Source: Flavitalea plasmicola (lineage in GTDB: Bacteria > Bacteroidota > Bacteroidia > Chitinophagales > Chitinophagaceae). From it: a DNA stretch of 64,000 bases. How positions within the stretch are numbered: the stretch's first letter is position 1; each line of letters starts with the position of its first letter. Shown piece after piece: positions 42,843-51,284 of this stretch. Under the pieces are notes generated by a model. The model was not told the origin of the DNA and ran no database searches. It was given only the letters and a program-made list of their open reading frames with translations. The DNA lies in NCBI RefSeq assembly GCF_030546645.1, contig NZ_JAUOTO010000004.1, positions 806,001 to 870,000 of the forward strand, read 5' to 3'. Made by a program: the position numbers and the translations under genes.

Positions 42843-44483
42843 ATGACTTTCAGGACGACCGTCTCATCTATCCTGTTCCTTATCCTTATGGCAGCCTGCC
42901 ATTCCCGGCAGTCCGCCGACCTCATTGTCCATCATGGGCTTGTCTATACTATGGACAGCGTTTTCAGCAAAATGGAAGCCTTTGCCGTGAAAGATGGAAA
43001 GATCCTGGCGGCAGGAAAGGACAAGGACATACTCGATGCTTATCAAGCGCGGGAGGTGGTGGATGCGGGGGGCAAGGCCATATATCCCGGTCTTATCGAC
43101 GCCCATGCGCATTTTGCAGGCTATGGCCAGAGCTTATTTGCCGTCAATCTTTTTGGCAGCGCCAGCATGGAAGAAGTGGTGCAGCGGGTGCAAAAGTTTG
43201 CCGCCAGCCATCCTAACCTGGCCTGGATCACGGGGCGTGGCTGGGACCAGAATAAGTTCCCCGGAAAAGCATTCCCCGACAATACAAGGCTGAATGCGGT
43301 ATTTGCAAACATCCCTGTCATGCTGGAAAGGGTGGACGGGCATGCCGCGATCGCCAATGCGAAGGCCCTGGAGCTGGCAGGCGTCAAACCAGGCCGACAA
43401 TTGACAGGCGGTACGGTGGAGACCAAGAATGGCCGGCTCACCGGGATACTGATCGACAATGCCCAGGGGCTGGTGTGGCAGCAGATCCCGCCCCTGTCGT
43501 CCGCAGACTTTACGGAGCGGCTGCTGGCGGCTGAAAAGAATTGCTTTGCGCAGGGCCTCACCACGGTGACGGATTGCGGGCTGAGCCGGCGGGAGATCGA
43601 AGGCATCGATTCTTTACAGCGGGCCGGGAAATTGCATATGCGGATCTACGTTATGTTGAGCGACACAAGGGAAAACCTGGAGTACTATTTGCCTAAGGGG
43701 CCGTATAAGACCGACCGGATATATGTAAAAGGCGTAAAGGCTTATGCAGACGGAGCTTTGGGCAGCCGCGGCGCCTGCCTGCTGCAGCCTTATGATGACA
43801 GACCGGGATGGCGTGGCTTTTTGCTGAACGATCCGGCGCACTATGATTCGCTGGCGCGTGAGGTGGCGGGAACGGATTTTCAACTGTGTACCCATGCCAT
43901 TGGCGATTCGGCCAACAGGTTGATACTGACCGTTTACAACAAATACCTGTCCGGGAAGAACGACAAGCGGTGGAGGATCGAGCATGCCCAGGTGATCAAT
44001 GAAAGGGACTTCGACCTGTTTGGAAAAGCATCCATCATCCCTTCCGTACAGCCTACCCATGCCACCAGCGACATGTACTGGGCGGGTGAAAGGCTGGGGG
44101 GCCCGCGGTTGAAAGGCGGCTATGCCTTGAAACAGCTGCTTGCTCAGAATGGATGGATCCCCCTGGGGACGGATTTCCCTGTGGAGGATATCAGCCCTTT
44201 TAAGACCTTCCTGGCCGCCGTTTTTCGGGTGGATGCCCGGGGCTGGCCGGCGGGTGGATTTCAGCCCGAAAATGCCCTGAGCCGGGAGGAGGCTATCCGG
44301 GGCATGACCCTTTGGGCGGCACGTGCGGATTGTCTGGAAAAGGAGGTCGGCAGCCTGGAAGCCGGCAAAAAAGCTGATTTTATCATCCTGGATAAGGATC
44401 TTATGAAGATCCCACAGGAAGAGGTGTTGCAGACGAAAGTCGAGGCTACCTACTCGGGTGGCGTTAAAGTTCACTCATTATAA
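42843..44483 (+). CDS. YtcJ-type amidohydrolase lipoprotein
   Basis: A 546-residue metal-dependent hydrolase of amidohydrolase family 3. The N-terminus has a lipobox (LMAAC), predicting a membrane-anchored form. The fold starts with LIVHHGLVYTMD and GKAIYPGLIDAHAHFAGYG, containing the HxH metal site. TTVTDCGLSRREIEG, the Lys-region VKGVKAYADGALGSRGA, LCTHAIGDSANR, RIEHAQVINERD, GTDFPVEDISPF and GKKADFIILDKD follow in the usual order. Homologues act on amide or N-formyl bonds; the substrate is not predictable. Confidence 0.9.
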   Translation: MTFRTTVSSILFLILMAACHSRQSADLIVHHGLVYTMDSVFSKMEAFAVKDGKILAAGKDKDILDAYQAREVVDAGGKAIYPGLIDAHAHFAGYGQSLFAVNLFGSASMEEVVQRVQKFAASHPNLAWITGRGWDQNKFPGKAFPDNTRLNAVFANIPVMLERVDGHAAIANAKALELAGVKPGRQLTGGTVETKNGRLTGILIDNAQGLVWQQIPPLSSADFTERLLAAEKNCFAQGLTTVTDCGLSRREIEGIDSLQRAGKLHMRIYVMLSDTRENLEYYLPKGPYKTDRIYVKGVKAYADGALGSRGACLLQPYDDRPGWRGFLLNDPAHYDSLAREVAGTDFQLCTHAIGDSANRLILTVYNKYLSGKNDKRWRIEHAQVINERDFDLFGKASIIPSVQPTHATSDMYWAGERLGGPRLKGGYALKQLLAQNGWIPLGTDFPVEDISPFKTFLAAVFRVDARGWPAGGFQPENALSREEAIRGMTLWAARADCLEKEVGSLEAGKKADFIILDKDLMKIPQEEVLQTKVEATYSGGVKVHSL

Positions 44484-44540
44484 TGTAAGTGATTCCCATG
44501 CCTGGGCCCATTCCTTATCTTTATCGTAAAAGGATGAACT

Positions 44541-45536
44541 ATGGAATACAGGCAATTAGGTGAATCGGGCCTTTCAGCCTCTGCTATTACGTTCGGCGCC
44601 TGGGCCATTGGCGGCTGGATGTGGGGTGGCGCGGAAAGGAAGGATGCTGTGGACGCTATTCGTGCGTCTTATGATCAGGGAGTGACTTCCATCGACACTG
44701 CGCCTATTTATGGGCAGGGACTTAGCGAGGAGATCGTGGGGGAAGCTTTGACAGGCATTCCCCGGGATAAGGTGCAGATCATGACGAAGTATGGCATGCG
44801 CTGGGATGAGAAAAAGGGGGAGTTTGGTTTTCGCAGCCAGGACAATGACGGAAGGCCATTGGAGGTGTATAAATATGCAGGCAAGGACAGCATCGTAAAA
44901 GAGTGTGAAGATAGCCTCAGGCGGCTGCGGACGGATCATATCGACCTGTACCAGATACACTGGCCGGATAGTACCACGCCAGTTGAGGAGACGATGGAGG
45001 CTGTGGGGCAGCTGCTGAAGCAGGGGAAGATCAGGGCGGCGGGTGTCAGCAACTATAATGTGGAGCTGATGGAAAGGGCGGAAAAGACCCTGAGCCTCGC
45101 TTCCGACCAGGTGCCTTTCAGCATGGTGAACCGGGGGATCGAGAAGGACCTGGTGCCCTGGTGTATCCGGAATAAGAAGGCGATACTGGCCTACAGTCCC
45201 TTACAGCGTGGACTGCTGACGGGCAAGATCCGGCCGGGGCATTTATTTGGGGAAGGGGACACCCGGGCGGGGAGCAAATTCTACAAGCCTGAGAATGTGA
45301 TGCGTATCAATGCTTTCCTGGATCAGTTGCGGTCCATGGCGGAAGCCAGGTCGGCTTCGCTGGCGCAGCTGGTGATCCGGTGGACGCTGGAAAGGCCGGG
45401 CATTACGATCGCGCTGGTGGGGGCGAGGGATGCGACACAGGCGGTGCAGAACGCCAGAGCCATCGATGTAAAGCTATCGCCCGAAGAGATCCTTTTCATT
45501 AACAGACACTTGGAGGGATTGGAGCTCGTGGATTAA
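44541..45536 (+). CDS. Aldo/keto reductase
   Basis: A 331-residue NADPH-dependent oxidoreductase with the AKR TIM barrel. Catalytic residues are visible: Asp and Tyr in SIDTAPIYGQGLSEEIVGE, Lys in QIMTKYG, and His in DLYQIHWPD. The cofactor segment is IRAAGVSNYN and the C-terminal block is TIALVGARDATQAVQNA. It resembles the AKR11/YhdN group of general stress reductases. Substrate unknown. It stands 57 bases after the amidohydrolase gene, with a T-rich A/T box (TATCTTTA) between that could be a promoter. Confidence 0.92.
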   Translation: MEYRQLGESGLSASAITFGAWAIGGWMWGGAERKDAVDAIRASYDQGVTSIDTAPIYGQGLSEEIVGEALTGIPRDKVQIMTKYGMRWDEKKGEFGFRSQDNDGRPLEVYKYAGKDSIVKECEDSLRRLRTDHIDLYQIHWPDSTTPVEETMEAVGQLLKQGKIRAAGVSNYNVELMERAEKTLSLASDQVPFSMVNRGIEKDLVPWCIRNKKAILAYSPLQRGLLTGKIRPGHLFGEGDTRAGSKFYKPENVMRINAFLDQLRSMAEARSASLAQLVIRWTLERPGITIALVGARDATQAVQNARAIDVKLSPEEILFINRHLEGLELVD

Positions 45537-45598
45537 AAGTCCTTGGCTTTTCGTTCCAAAAAGTGTAAATTCGATACTAACTAAAAAACGTTTGCCGT

Positions 45599-46012
45599 AT
45601 GATCAGATTTCATGAACTTAAAGTCGGAGACTATGTGCTGGCCGAATTCGAAGGACAGCGTTCAGAGGGTGAGGTCATTGAATTGAATGGGGCGGATAGA
45701 ATGGCCTGTGTGCAGACCAGTGTGCAGGACTTTTGGTATACCCCGGATCAGCTGTTCCCTATTTCATTGGATGACAACCAGTTAATGCAGTTGGGCTTTG
45801 AAAAGGAAGTGTACGGGAACGGAGTAAAGTATAAAAGGGGGCCTTTCCGCATTGTGTTGGCGCATGAAAATGATTTCTCTCACTTCGAAATGTGGTACAG
45901 AGAAGACCGCCGACATATCACCCAGCCGCTTTATGTTCATGAGTTACAGAATCATTACCGCCAGATGACGAAGGTGGAATTGGTTCGCTCCCAAGGGATC
46001 CAGACCTCTTAA
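45599..46012 (+). CDS. Conserved hypothetical protein
   Basis: A 137-residue soluble protein with an SH3-like start (FHELKVGDYVLAEFEGQRSE, then GEVIELNGADRMACVQT) and a C-terminal aromatic segment (FEMWYREDRRHITQPLYVHE). Its length and position just before the ribosomal cluster suggest a conserved housekeeping protein, but I do not recognise the family. A -7-like box (AACGTTTG, 45587-45594) ends 4 bases before the ATG, so a leaderless message is possible. Confidence 0.65.
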   Translation: MIRFHELKVGDYVLAEFEGQRSEGEVIELNGADRMACVQTSVQDFWYTPDQLFPISLDDNQLMQLGFEKEVYGNGVKYKRGPFRIVLAHENDFSHFEMWYREDRRHITQPLYVHELQNHYRQMTKVELVRSQGIQTS

Positions 46013-46128
46013 AAGTCGGTGTTTCAGGGATTTATACATTTTTATATCAAAACGATTCATATATGAGGCCGCCGGCCGAGTATTGAAAAAGAGAGTTTTG
46101 CGTCAAAAAATTATGTTTTTTGCAATTT

Positions 46129-46159
46129 TTTGACACAAACAAAATTATTCCTATCTTTG
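46129..46159 (+). promoter_or_regulatory. Promoter of the infA-ribosomal protein operon
   Basis: TTTG (46129-46132) and TATCTTTG (46152-46159, exact TAnnTTTG) are 19 bases apart, a full consensus promoter, 16 bases before the infA start codon. Confidence 0.85.
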
Positions 46160-46175
46160 CGCTCCCAAAATCTGT

Positions 46176-46394
46176 ATGGCTAAACAAGCACTCATTAAAC
46201 AAGATGGTACGATCATAGAAGCCCTATCCAATGCTATGTTCAAGGTGAAGCTGGAGAATGGGCATGAAATTCTGGCCACCATCTCTGGGAAAATGAGAAT
46301 GAACTATATCCGCATTCTGCCGGGTGACAAGGTGGGAGTGGAGATGAGCCCTTATGATTTGACAAGAGGTAGAATTATTTTCAGGTATAAATAA
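46176..46394 (+). CDS. infA: Translation initiation factor IF-1
   Basis: A 72-residue OB-fold protein that binds the 30S A site during initiation. Motifs [40 protein letters not shown] and [12 protein letters not shown] are those of bacterial IF-1. It is first in the operon, directly behind a strong promoter, and is followed after 6 bases by rpmJ. Confidence 0.98.
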   Translation: MAKQALIKQDGTIIEALSNAMFKVKLENGHEILATISGKMRMNYIRILPGDKVGVEMSPYDLTRGRIIFRYK

Positions 46395-46400
46395 ATTAAC

Positions 46401-46517
46401 ATGAAAGTTCGTGCATCCATTAAGAAGCGCAGCGCCGATTGCAAGATCGTGAGGAGGAAGGGGAAGCTGTATGTCATCAACAAGAAAAATCCTCGTTTTA
46501 AGCAAAGACAAGGTTAA
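46401..46517 (+). CDS. rpmJ: 50S ribosomal protein L36
   Basis: A 38-residue basic protein beginning [20 protein letters not shown] and ending NPRFKQRQG, the L36 signature. Only one cysteine (Cys14) is present, so the zinc ribbon of C-type L36 is absent; this looks like the zinc-free form. Located by direct reading, since it is very short. It sits between infA and rpsM as in other bacteria. Confidence 0.95.
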   Translation: MKVRASIKKRSADCKIVRRKGKLYVINKKNPRFKQRQG

Positions 46518-46546
46518 TTTAAATTTAAAACAGAAATAGATAGTAT

Positions 46547-46927
46547 ATGGCTCGTATTGCCGGTGTAGACTTACCAAAAAACAAAAGAGGGGAGATCGGA
46601 CTTACCTATATTTTCGGTATTGGCCGCAGCACTGCCCAGTACATTCTTACTAAGGCCGGGATCAGCCTGGATAAGAAAGTACATGAGTGGAATGATGATG
46701 AGCTGAATGCCATCCGTAATACCATCACCAACGAGTTCAAGGTCGAAGGTGCCCTTCGTTCGGAAGTTCAGATGAATATCAAGCGTTTGCTGGATATCGC
46801 CTGCTACCGTGGATTGCGTCATCGTAAAGGTCTTCCCGTTCGTGGTCAGCGTACCAGGACCAACAGCCGTACCCGTAAGGGCAAACGTAAGACGGTGGCC
46901 GGTAAGAAGAAAGTAGCCAAGAAATAG
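46547..46927 (+). CDS. rpsM: 30S ribosomal protein S13
   Basis: A 126-residue head protein of the 30S subunit. It shows [34 protein letters not shown], the middle [20 protein letters not shown] and the basic tail [16 protein letters not shown]. It is followed by a 290-base insert-like spacer before rpsK, unusually long for this operon. Confidence 0.98.
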   Translation: MARIAGVDLPKNKRGEIGLTYIFGIGRSTAQYILTKAGISLDKKVHEWNDDELNAIRNTITNEFKVEGALRSEVQMNIKRLLDIACYRGLRHRKGLPVRGQRTRTNSRTRKGKRKTVAGKKKVAKK

Positions 46928-47003
46928 CTACAAGCTATGAGCTGCAAGCTACAAGCCGGGATATACTTAGATGTCCAACTTGTGGCTTGAAGCTTGTAGC
47001 TTG
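46927..47003 (+). repeat. Long imperfect inverted repeat A (GCTACAAG/CTTGTAGC type)
   Basis: Arms 46931-46955 and 46979-47003 pair over 25 positions with 21 matches. The arms are built of short repeats AGCTACAAG and AGCTTGTAG. A T-run (TTTTTT, 47008-47013) follows, so the structure may also act as a terminator after rpsM. It directly abuts the rpsM stop codon. A second copy lies at 47085-47170. Confidence 0.85.
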
Positions 47004-47027
47004 ACGCTTTTTTATATTGCACCATTA

Positions 47028-47076
47028 GTCGGACCTGCTGCGGATACCCGGTGCAGGAGGAGAGTAGGTCCGGGCG
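47028..47076 (+). repeat. Hairpin segment between the two repeat copies
   Basis: GGACCT (47031-47036) and AGGTCC (47065-47070) are perfectly inverted and enclose CTGC/GCAG. The segment is compact and GC-rich, unlike the flanking repeat copies, and has no coding frame. It resembles the core of a small structured RNA or insertion element, but no family is recognised. Confidence 0.5.
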
Positions 47077-47084
47077 ACCAGAGC

Positions 47085-47170
47085 AGCTACAAGTTATTAG
47101 CTGCAAGCTACAAGTGGAATATTTATACAGACCCTGACTTGTAGCTTGAGGCTTGAAGCTTGCGGCTTAC
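47085..47170 (+). repeat. Long imperfect inverted repeat B (second copy)
   Basis: Left arm 47085-47114 and right arm 47138-47170 match repeat A at most positions (left arms 27 of 30 alike). Together A and B flank an 80-base centre between rpsM and rpsK. Such AGCTACAAG-type repeats look like a dispersed intergenic family; other copies would be expected elsewhere in the genome. Confidence 0.85.
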
Positions 47171-47217
47171 AAAGGCGCTGATTTTAAAAATTAAAGATTA
47201 CCTATCATCAGATCAAC

Positions 47218-47622
47218 ATGGCAAAAGCACAAGCACCCAGCGCAAAGGCCGCTGCGAAGAAAAGGATCGTAAAAGTTGACGTTTATGGCGATGCACATAT
47301 CAGCGCCAGCTTCAACAACATAATCATCAGCATTACCAACAAGAACGGACAGGTGATCTCCTGGAGCAGCGCCGGTAAAATGGGCTTCAAAGGCTCCAAG
47401 AAGAATACGCCGTATGCCGCTCAGATGGCATCTTCCGATGCCGCCAAGACAGCATTGGACGCCGGTCTGAAGAAAGTGGACGTTTTCGTGAAAGGACCCG
47501 GGTCTGGTCGTGAAAGCGCCATCCGCGCCTTGTCCAACAATGGCATCGAGGTAGTGATGATCAAGGATGTGACGCCTCTGCCGCACAATGGCTGCCGTCC
47601 TCCCAAGAAACGTAGGGTTTAG
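47218..47622 (+). CDS. rpsK: 30S ribosomal protein S11
   Basis: A 134-residue platform protein of the 30S subunit. Key segments: [76 protein letters not shown], and the C-terminal [17 protein letters not shown]. It follows the repeat insertion by 47 bases. Confidence 0.98.
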   Translation: MAKAQAPSAKAAAKKRIVKVDVYGDAHISASFNNIIISITNKNGQVISWSSAGKMGFKGSKKNTPYAAQMASSDAAKTALDAGLKKVDVFVKGPGSGRESAIRALSNNGIEVVMIKDVTPLPHNGCRPPKKRRV

Positions 47623-47630
47623 TAATGCGA

Positions 47631-47661
47631 GACCGCCATCCCATAATTATTTGGGGCGGTC
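47631..47661 (+). promoter_or_regulatory. Hairpin after rpsK
   Basis: GACCGCC (47631-47637) and GGCGGTC (47655-47661) form a 7-bp stem with inner CCC/GGG pairs. There is no T-tract, so a processing or regulatory role is likelier than termination. Confidence 0.5.
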
Positions 47662-47685
47662 CCGGTGTATATATCATACAAGCTG

Positions 47686-47723
47686 GGTAAGATTCAATTT
47701 TAAGATTTTTAGACAATCTTACC
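47686..47723 (+). promoter_or_regulatory. Inverted repeat upstream of rpsD
   Basis: GGTAAGATT (47686-47694) and AATCTTACC (47715-47723) are perfectly inverted with a 20-base AT-rich loop, 30 bases before rpsD. In an operon whose S4 protein is the autoregulator in other bacteria, this is a candidate control structure; direct evidence is absent. Confidence 0.5.
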
Positions 47724-47752
47724 TGGGAACTTAAAAATCTAACAATTAAATT

Positions 47753-48358
47753 ATGGCACGTTACAGAGGTCCAAAGACCAGAATCTGCCGCATTTTCGGC
47801 GAGCCCATCTTAGGCAATGGAAAGTATTTAACGAAGAACAGCAATCCTCCCGGTCAGCATGGTGCTACCAAGAAGCGTAAGGCTCCAGGAGAATACGCAT
47901 TGCAGCTGAAGGAAAAGCAAAAGGCTAAATACACGTACGGCGTATTGGAGCGCCAGTTCCGCAAAACATTCGACGAAGCTGTCCGTCGCAAAGGCGTTAC
48001 GGGTGAGAACCTGATCAAGCTGCTGGAAGCACGCCTGGACAACACGGTATACCGTCTTGGTGTAGCTCCTTCCCGGCCGGCCGCCCGTCAGCTGGTGACG
48101 CACAAGCATATCACTGTCAATGGCGAGATCGTCAACGTCCCTTCTTTCCAGCTGAGACCCGGCGATGTCATCGGCATCAAGGGTACCACTCAGGGTAACA
48201 CCGGCATTACCAGCCAGATCCGTGGCAAGAATGCAAAATTCAATTGGCTGGACTGGACAGAAGCTGAGTTCAAAGGCACTTTCATCGCTTATCCTGAAAG
48301 GGAAAGCGTGCCGGAGAACATTAAGGAGCAGTTGATTGTTGAATTGTATTCCAAGTAA
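47753..48358 (+). CDS. rpsD: 30S ribosomal protein S4
   Basis: A 201-residue primary rRNA-binding protein. It contains the N-terminal ARYRGPKTRICRIFGEPI, the central RLDNTVYRLGVAPSRPAARQ and the S4 domain HKHITVNGEIVNVPSFQLRP. No zinc-binding CxxCx12CxxC cluster is present in the N-terminus, so it is the zinc-free form. It lies between rpsK and rpoA, the usual order. Confidence 0.98.
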   Translation: MARYRGPKTRICRIFGEPILGNGKYLTKNSNPPGQHGATKKRKAPGEYALQLKEKQKAKYTYGVLERQFRKTFDEAVRRKGVTGENLIKLLEARLDNTVYRLGVAPSRPAARQLVTHKHITVNGEIVNVPSFQLRPGDVIGIKGTTQGNTGITSQIRGKNAKFNWLDWTEAEFKGTFIAYPERESVPENIKEQLIVELYSK

Positions 48359-48386
48359 TCGTTAAACGTAAATCGTAAATTTAAAT

Positions 48387-49382
48387 ATGGCCATTTTAAA
48401 TTTCCAGAAACCAGACAAAATCATTCTTCAAAAAGCGACTGATTTTGAAGCTCAATTCGAATTCCGTCCTTTAGAGCCGGGCTATGGTGTCACCATTGGT
48501 AATGCCTTGCGCAGGGTATTACTGAGCTCTCTCGAAGGTTACGCGATCGTAGGGGTGAAGATCGAAGGAGCCGACCACGAATTCGCCACGCTGAAGGGTG
48601 TGACGGAAGACGTGGTAGAGATCATCCTCAACCTGAAGCAAGTTCGGTTCAAAAAGAAAGTTGAACACGAAGTTAGCCAGGAAAAGATCACTCTGAGCCT
48701 GAAGAACAGAACCGAATTCACCGCCGGCACTCTGGGAGAAGCTACTCCCAGCTTCGAGGTGATGAACCCGGGTCTGCTTATCTGTACCCTGGATTCTTCT
48801 GCCAAGCTGGACATCGAGATCACCATCGGCAAGGGCCGTGGCTATGTCCCTGCAGAAGACAACAAACCTAAAGATGCTCCCTTCGGTTATATTCCGACGG
48901 ACGCTATCTTCACGCCCATCAAGAACGTGAAGTACTCCATCGAGAACACCCGCGTAGAACAACGCACCGACTTTGAAAAGCTGATCATGGAAGTATCCAC
49001 CGATGGTACCATCCATCCGGAAGAAGCCGTTAAACAAGCTTCCCGCATCCTGATCCAGCATTTGATGATCATCACGGACGAGAACATCACTTTCGACAAC
49101 AAGGAAGAGAAGAAGGAAGACCTGGTAGACGAACAGACGCTGCAGCTGCGCAAGATCCTGAAGACACCCCTGGAAGATCTCGATCTTTCCGTACGTGCCT
49201 TCAACTGTCTGAAAGCGGCCAAGATCAACAGCCTTAGCGAGCTGGTGACCTACGAGCAGGAAGACCTGATGAAGTTCCGCAATTTCGGCCAGAAATCCCT
49301 GGCTGAGATCGAGCAGGTGCTCGGCGAAAGAGGTTTGCACTTCGGTATGGACCTGGGCAAGCTGAAAGTGGATGATGAATAA
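48387..49382 (+). CDS. rpoA: RNA polymerase alpha subunit
   Basis: A 331-residue subunit that nucleates the polymerase core. The N-terminal assembly domain has EPGYGVTIGNALRRVLLSSL and GVTEDVVEIILNLKQVRF; the linker is acidic (about 225-250, KEEKKEDLVDEQ); the C-terminal DNA/activator-binding domain has DLDLSVRAFNCLKAAKINSL and EDLMKFRNFGQKSLAEIEQV. Followed by two terminator-like hairpins before rplQ. Confidence 0.98.
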   Translation: MAILNFQKPDKIILQKATDFEAQFEFRPLEPGYGVTIGNALRRVLLSSLEGYAIVGVKIEGADHEFATLKGVTEDVVEIILNLKQVRFKKKVEHEVSQEKITLSLKNRTEFTAGTLGEATPSFEVMNPGLLICTLDSSAKLDIEITIGKGRGYVPAEDNKPKDAPFGYIPTDAIFTPIKNVKYSIENTRVEQRTDFEKLIMEVSTDGTIHPEEAVKQASRILIQHLMIITDENITFDNKEEKKEDLVDEQTLQLRKILKTPLEDLDLSVRAFNCLKAAKINSLSELVTYEQEDLMKFRNFGQKSLAEIEQVLGERGLHFGMDLGKLKVDDE

Positions 49383-49397
49383 TTTTTGAAACAATAG

Positions 49398-49434
49398 CCG
49401 GCTTCTCCCTCAAGGAGTGAGCCGGTTTCTTTTT
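49398..49434 (+). terminator. Terminator-like hairpin after rpoA
   Basis: CCGGCT (49398-49403) pairs with AGCCGG (49420-49425), with inner CTCC/GGAG pairs, followed by TTTCTTTTT (49426-49434). It lies between rpoA and rplQ, which are normally one transcript. Confidence 0.8.
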
Positions 49435-49468
49435 AGCCGCCAAGGGCGGATTGTCCGAAGGACAGGCA

Positions 49469-49501
49469 TTAGCGCAATTGCCGGGGATGCGCTAATTTTT
49501 T
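49469..49501 (+). terminator. Second terminator-like hairpin before rplQ
   Basis: TTAGCGCA (49469-49476) and TGCGCTAA (49488-49495) form a perfect 8-bp stem with an 11-base loop, followed directly by TTTTTT. With the hairpin at 49398 it makes a double barrier 76 bases before rplQ. Confidence 0.8.
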
Positions 49502-49577
49502 CAAAAGCGGATCCCCGGCACATTTTTAATACAGCCTTATAATTCCTGACACGGTATAAGGTTTAAAACAATAAGTC

Positions 49578-50123
49578 ATGCGTCACGGAGACAAAATCAA
49601 CAATCTGGGCAGGACTGCCTCGCACCGCAAAGCGCTGCTGAACAACCTCGCCATCCAGCTGATCGCTCATAAGAGGATCGTTACCACTCTCGCCAAGGCC
49701 AAATCATTGAGGAAGTTCGTCGAGCCTCTGATCACCAAAGCGAAGGAAAACACCACCCATCAACGCCGGGTCGTATTCAGCTATCTGCAGGATAAGGAAG
49801 CTATCGTGGAATTGTTCGGGAACATTGCTGAAAAAGTGGCCGGCCGTCCCGGTGGTTATACCCGCATCATCAAGCTGGGCGCCCGTGTAGGGGACAACGC
49901 AGAAACCGCGCTGATCGAGCTGGTGGACTTCAACGATATTTACGGTAAGGGTAAAGGCGAAGCAAAAGATACTACCGCCGCCAAGAAGACCCGCCGCGCA
50001 GGTGGCAGCCGCAAGAAAGGCGCTCCGAAGGCTGAAGCCGGGGAAGCAACCGAAGGCGCTGCTGAAGCAGCTCCGGCTGAAGCTCCCAAAAAAGAAAAGA
50101 AAGAGAAAAAAGCAGCTGAATAA
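49578..50123 (+). CDS. rplQ: 50S ribosomal protein L17 with extended C-terminus
   Basis: A 181-residue protein. The first about 120 residues are L17: [60 protein letters not shown] and [20 protein letters not shown]. The last about 55 residues are a low-complexity Lys/Ala/Glu tail ([20 protein letters not shown] and further EKKEKKAAE) that is longer than in most bacteria. Alpha operon position. A bidirectional terminator follows 17 bases later. Confidence 0.97.
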   Translation: MRHGDKINNLGRTASHRKALLNNLAIQLIAHKRIVTTLAKAKSLRKFVEPLITKAKENTTHQRRVVFSYLQDKEAIVELFGNIAEKVAGRPGGYTRIIKLGARVGDNAETALIELVDFNDIYGKGKGEAKDTTAAKKTRRAGGSRKKGAPKAEAGEATEGAAEAAPAEAPKKEKKEKKAAE

Positions 50124-50140
50124 ATTGTTTAATTCTTTAC

Positions 50141-50175
50141 ATAAAAAAGGCCGTCTCAGACGGCCTTTTTTATGT
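50141..50175 (+). terminator. Intrinsic terminator after rplQ
   Basis: GGCCGTC (50150-50156) and GACGGCC (50160-50166) around a TCA loop, flanked by AAAAAA and TTTTTT, form an almost perfectly symmetrical, bidirectional-type terminator that ends the ribosomal operon. Confidence 0.95.
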
Positions 50176-50183
50176 AGTTTTGC
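50176..50183 (+). promoter_or_regulatory. -7 promoter element of carA
   Basis: TAGTTTTG matches TAnnTTTG exactly and lies 15 bases before the carA ATG, abutting the T-tract of the rplQ terminator. No -33 TTTG was seen within the terminator stem. Confidence 0.5.
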
Positions 50184-50198
50184 AAAATTTTGTACAAC

Positions 50199-51284
50199 AT
50201 GGCTATCCTGTTACTCGAAGATGGTTCCGTTCATTATGGCAAAGCATTCGGCAAGAGAGGCACTACCTCCGGCGAGATCTGCTTCAATACAGGTATGACA
50301 GGCTACCAGGAAGTGTTCACAGACCCCAGCTACTATGGGCAGGTGCTGATCATGAACAGTGTGCACATCGGTAATTACGGGGTAAAGGACGGCGATATCG
50401 AGTCCGATGGCGTTAAGATCAAAGGGCTTATCGGACGTAATCTGGAAGAGCAATTTTCCCGCATACAAGCCAAGGGATCACTGGACGAATATCTCAAGGC
50501 AAACAATATCGTTTGCATCGAAGGTGTAGATACCCGTGCCCTGGTGGCTCATGTCCGAGTGAAAGGCGCCATGAATTGCATCATCTCCTCCGAAATAACG
50601 GATATCGATCAGCTGAAAGCGATGCTTGCCCAAACCCCTTCCATGGATGGGTTGGAACTGGCCTCCGCCGTCAGCACAGAGACCGAATATGAACTGGGTG
50701 ATCCCGGGGCCGATATCCGCATAGCGGTGATGGACTATGGCGTTAAACAGCATATCCTCCAATGTATGGTGGAAAGGGGCGCATTTGTGAAAGTGTTTCC
50801 TGCCAGGACGTCTTTGGAAAAGGTCCGTGCCTTCCACCCGCATGGTTATTTTCTTTCCAATGGCCCCGGCGACCCGGCTCCCATGGACTATGCCATCCCC
50901 ACTGTCAAGGAGATCCTGAAAGATAAGAAACCCCTGTTCGGTATTTGCTTAGGGCATCAGCTGCTGGCCCTCGCCAACGATATCCCTACGTTCAAGATGC
51001 ACCATGGGCACAGGGGGCTCAATCACCCCGTGAAGAACCTCGTCACCGGCAGATGCGAGATCACCACCCAGAACCACGGTTTTGGCGTAGATCCGGCTGC
51101 CGTGCGGAAAGCGTCCAATATCGAGATCACCCACGTCAACCTCAACGATGAATCCATCGAAGGCATCCGCCTGAAGGACAGGCCAGCCTTTTCCGTTCAA
51201 TACCACCCGGAAGCTACTCCCGGCCCCCATGACAGCCGCTATCTCTTCGACGACTTTATCGAGCTGATCAAAAAGCACAAATAA
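50199..51284 (+). CDS. carA: Carbamoyl-phosphate synthase small subunit
   Basis: Glutaminase subunit that feeds ammonia to CarB for pyrimidine and arginine synthesis. From the ATG at 50199 the protein is 361 residues; an upstream TTG frame adds three residues and is less likely. N-terminal LLLEDGSVHYGKAFG and TSGEICFNTGMTGYQEVFTD mark the CarA domain; the glutaminase has LFGICLGHQLLALAND with the Cys nucleophile and the His/Glu pair in VQYHPEATPGPHD. Stop and aroQ start overlap as TAATG. The large-subunit carB gene is not in the window. Confidence 0.97.
   Translation: MAILLLEDGSVHYGKAFGKRGTTSGEICFNTGMTGYQEVFTDPSYYGQVLIMNSVHIGNYGVKDGDIESDGVKIKGLIGRNLEEQFSRIQAKGSLDEYLKANNIVCIEGVDTRALVAHVRVKGAMNCIISSEITDIDQLKAMLAQTPSMDGLELASAVSTETEYELGDPGADIRIAVMDYGVKQHILQCMVERGAFVKVFPARTSLEKVRAFHPHGYFLSNGPGDPAPMDYAIPTVKEILKDKKPLFGICLGHQLLALANDIPTFKMHHGHRGLNHPVKNLVTGRCEITTQNHGFGVDPAAVRKASNIEITHVNLNDESIEGIRLKDRPAFSVQYHPEATPGPHDSRYLFDDFIELIKKHK

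Noticed and set aside
47031-47084. Fragment of the RNase P or another stable RNA
   Set aside because: The GC-rich hairpin with a GTCCGGGC stretch recalled the start of RNase P RNA, but the segment is only about 55 bases and lacks the conserved P4 partners.
46846-47106. 86-codon minus-strand ORF in the rpsM-rpsK region
   Set aside because: Its sequence is a direct translation of the AGCTACAAG repeats and of the rpsM antisense; no independent coding signal.
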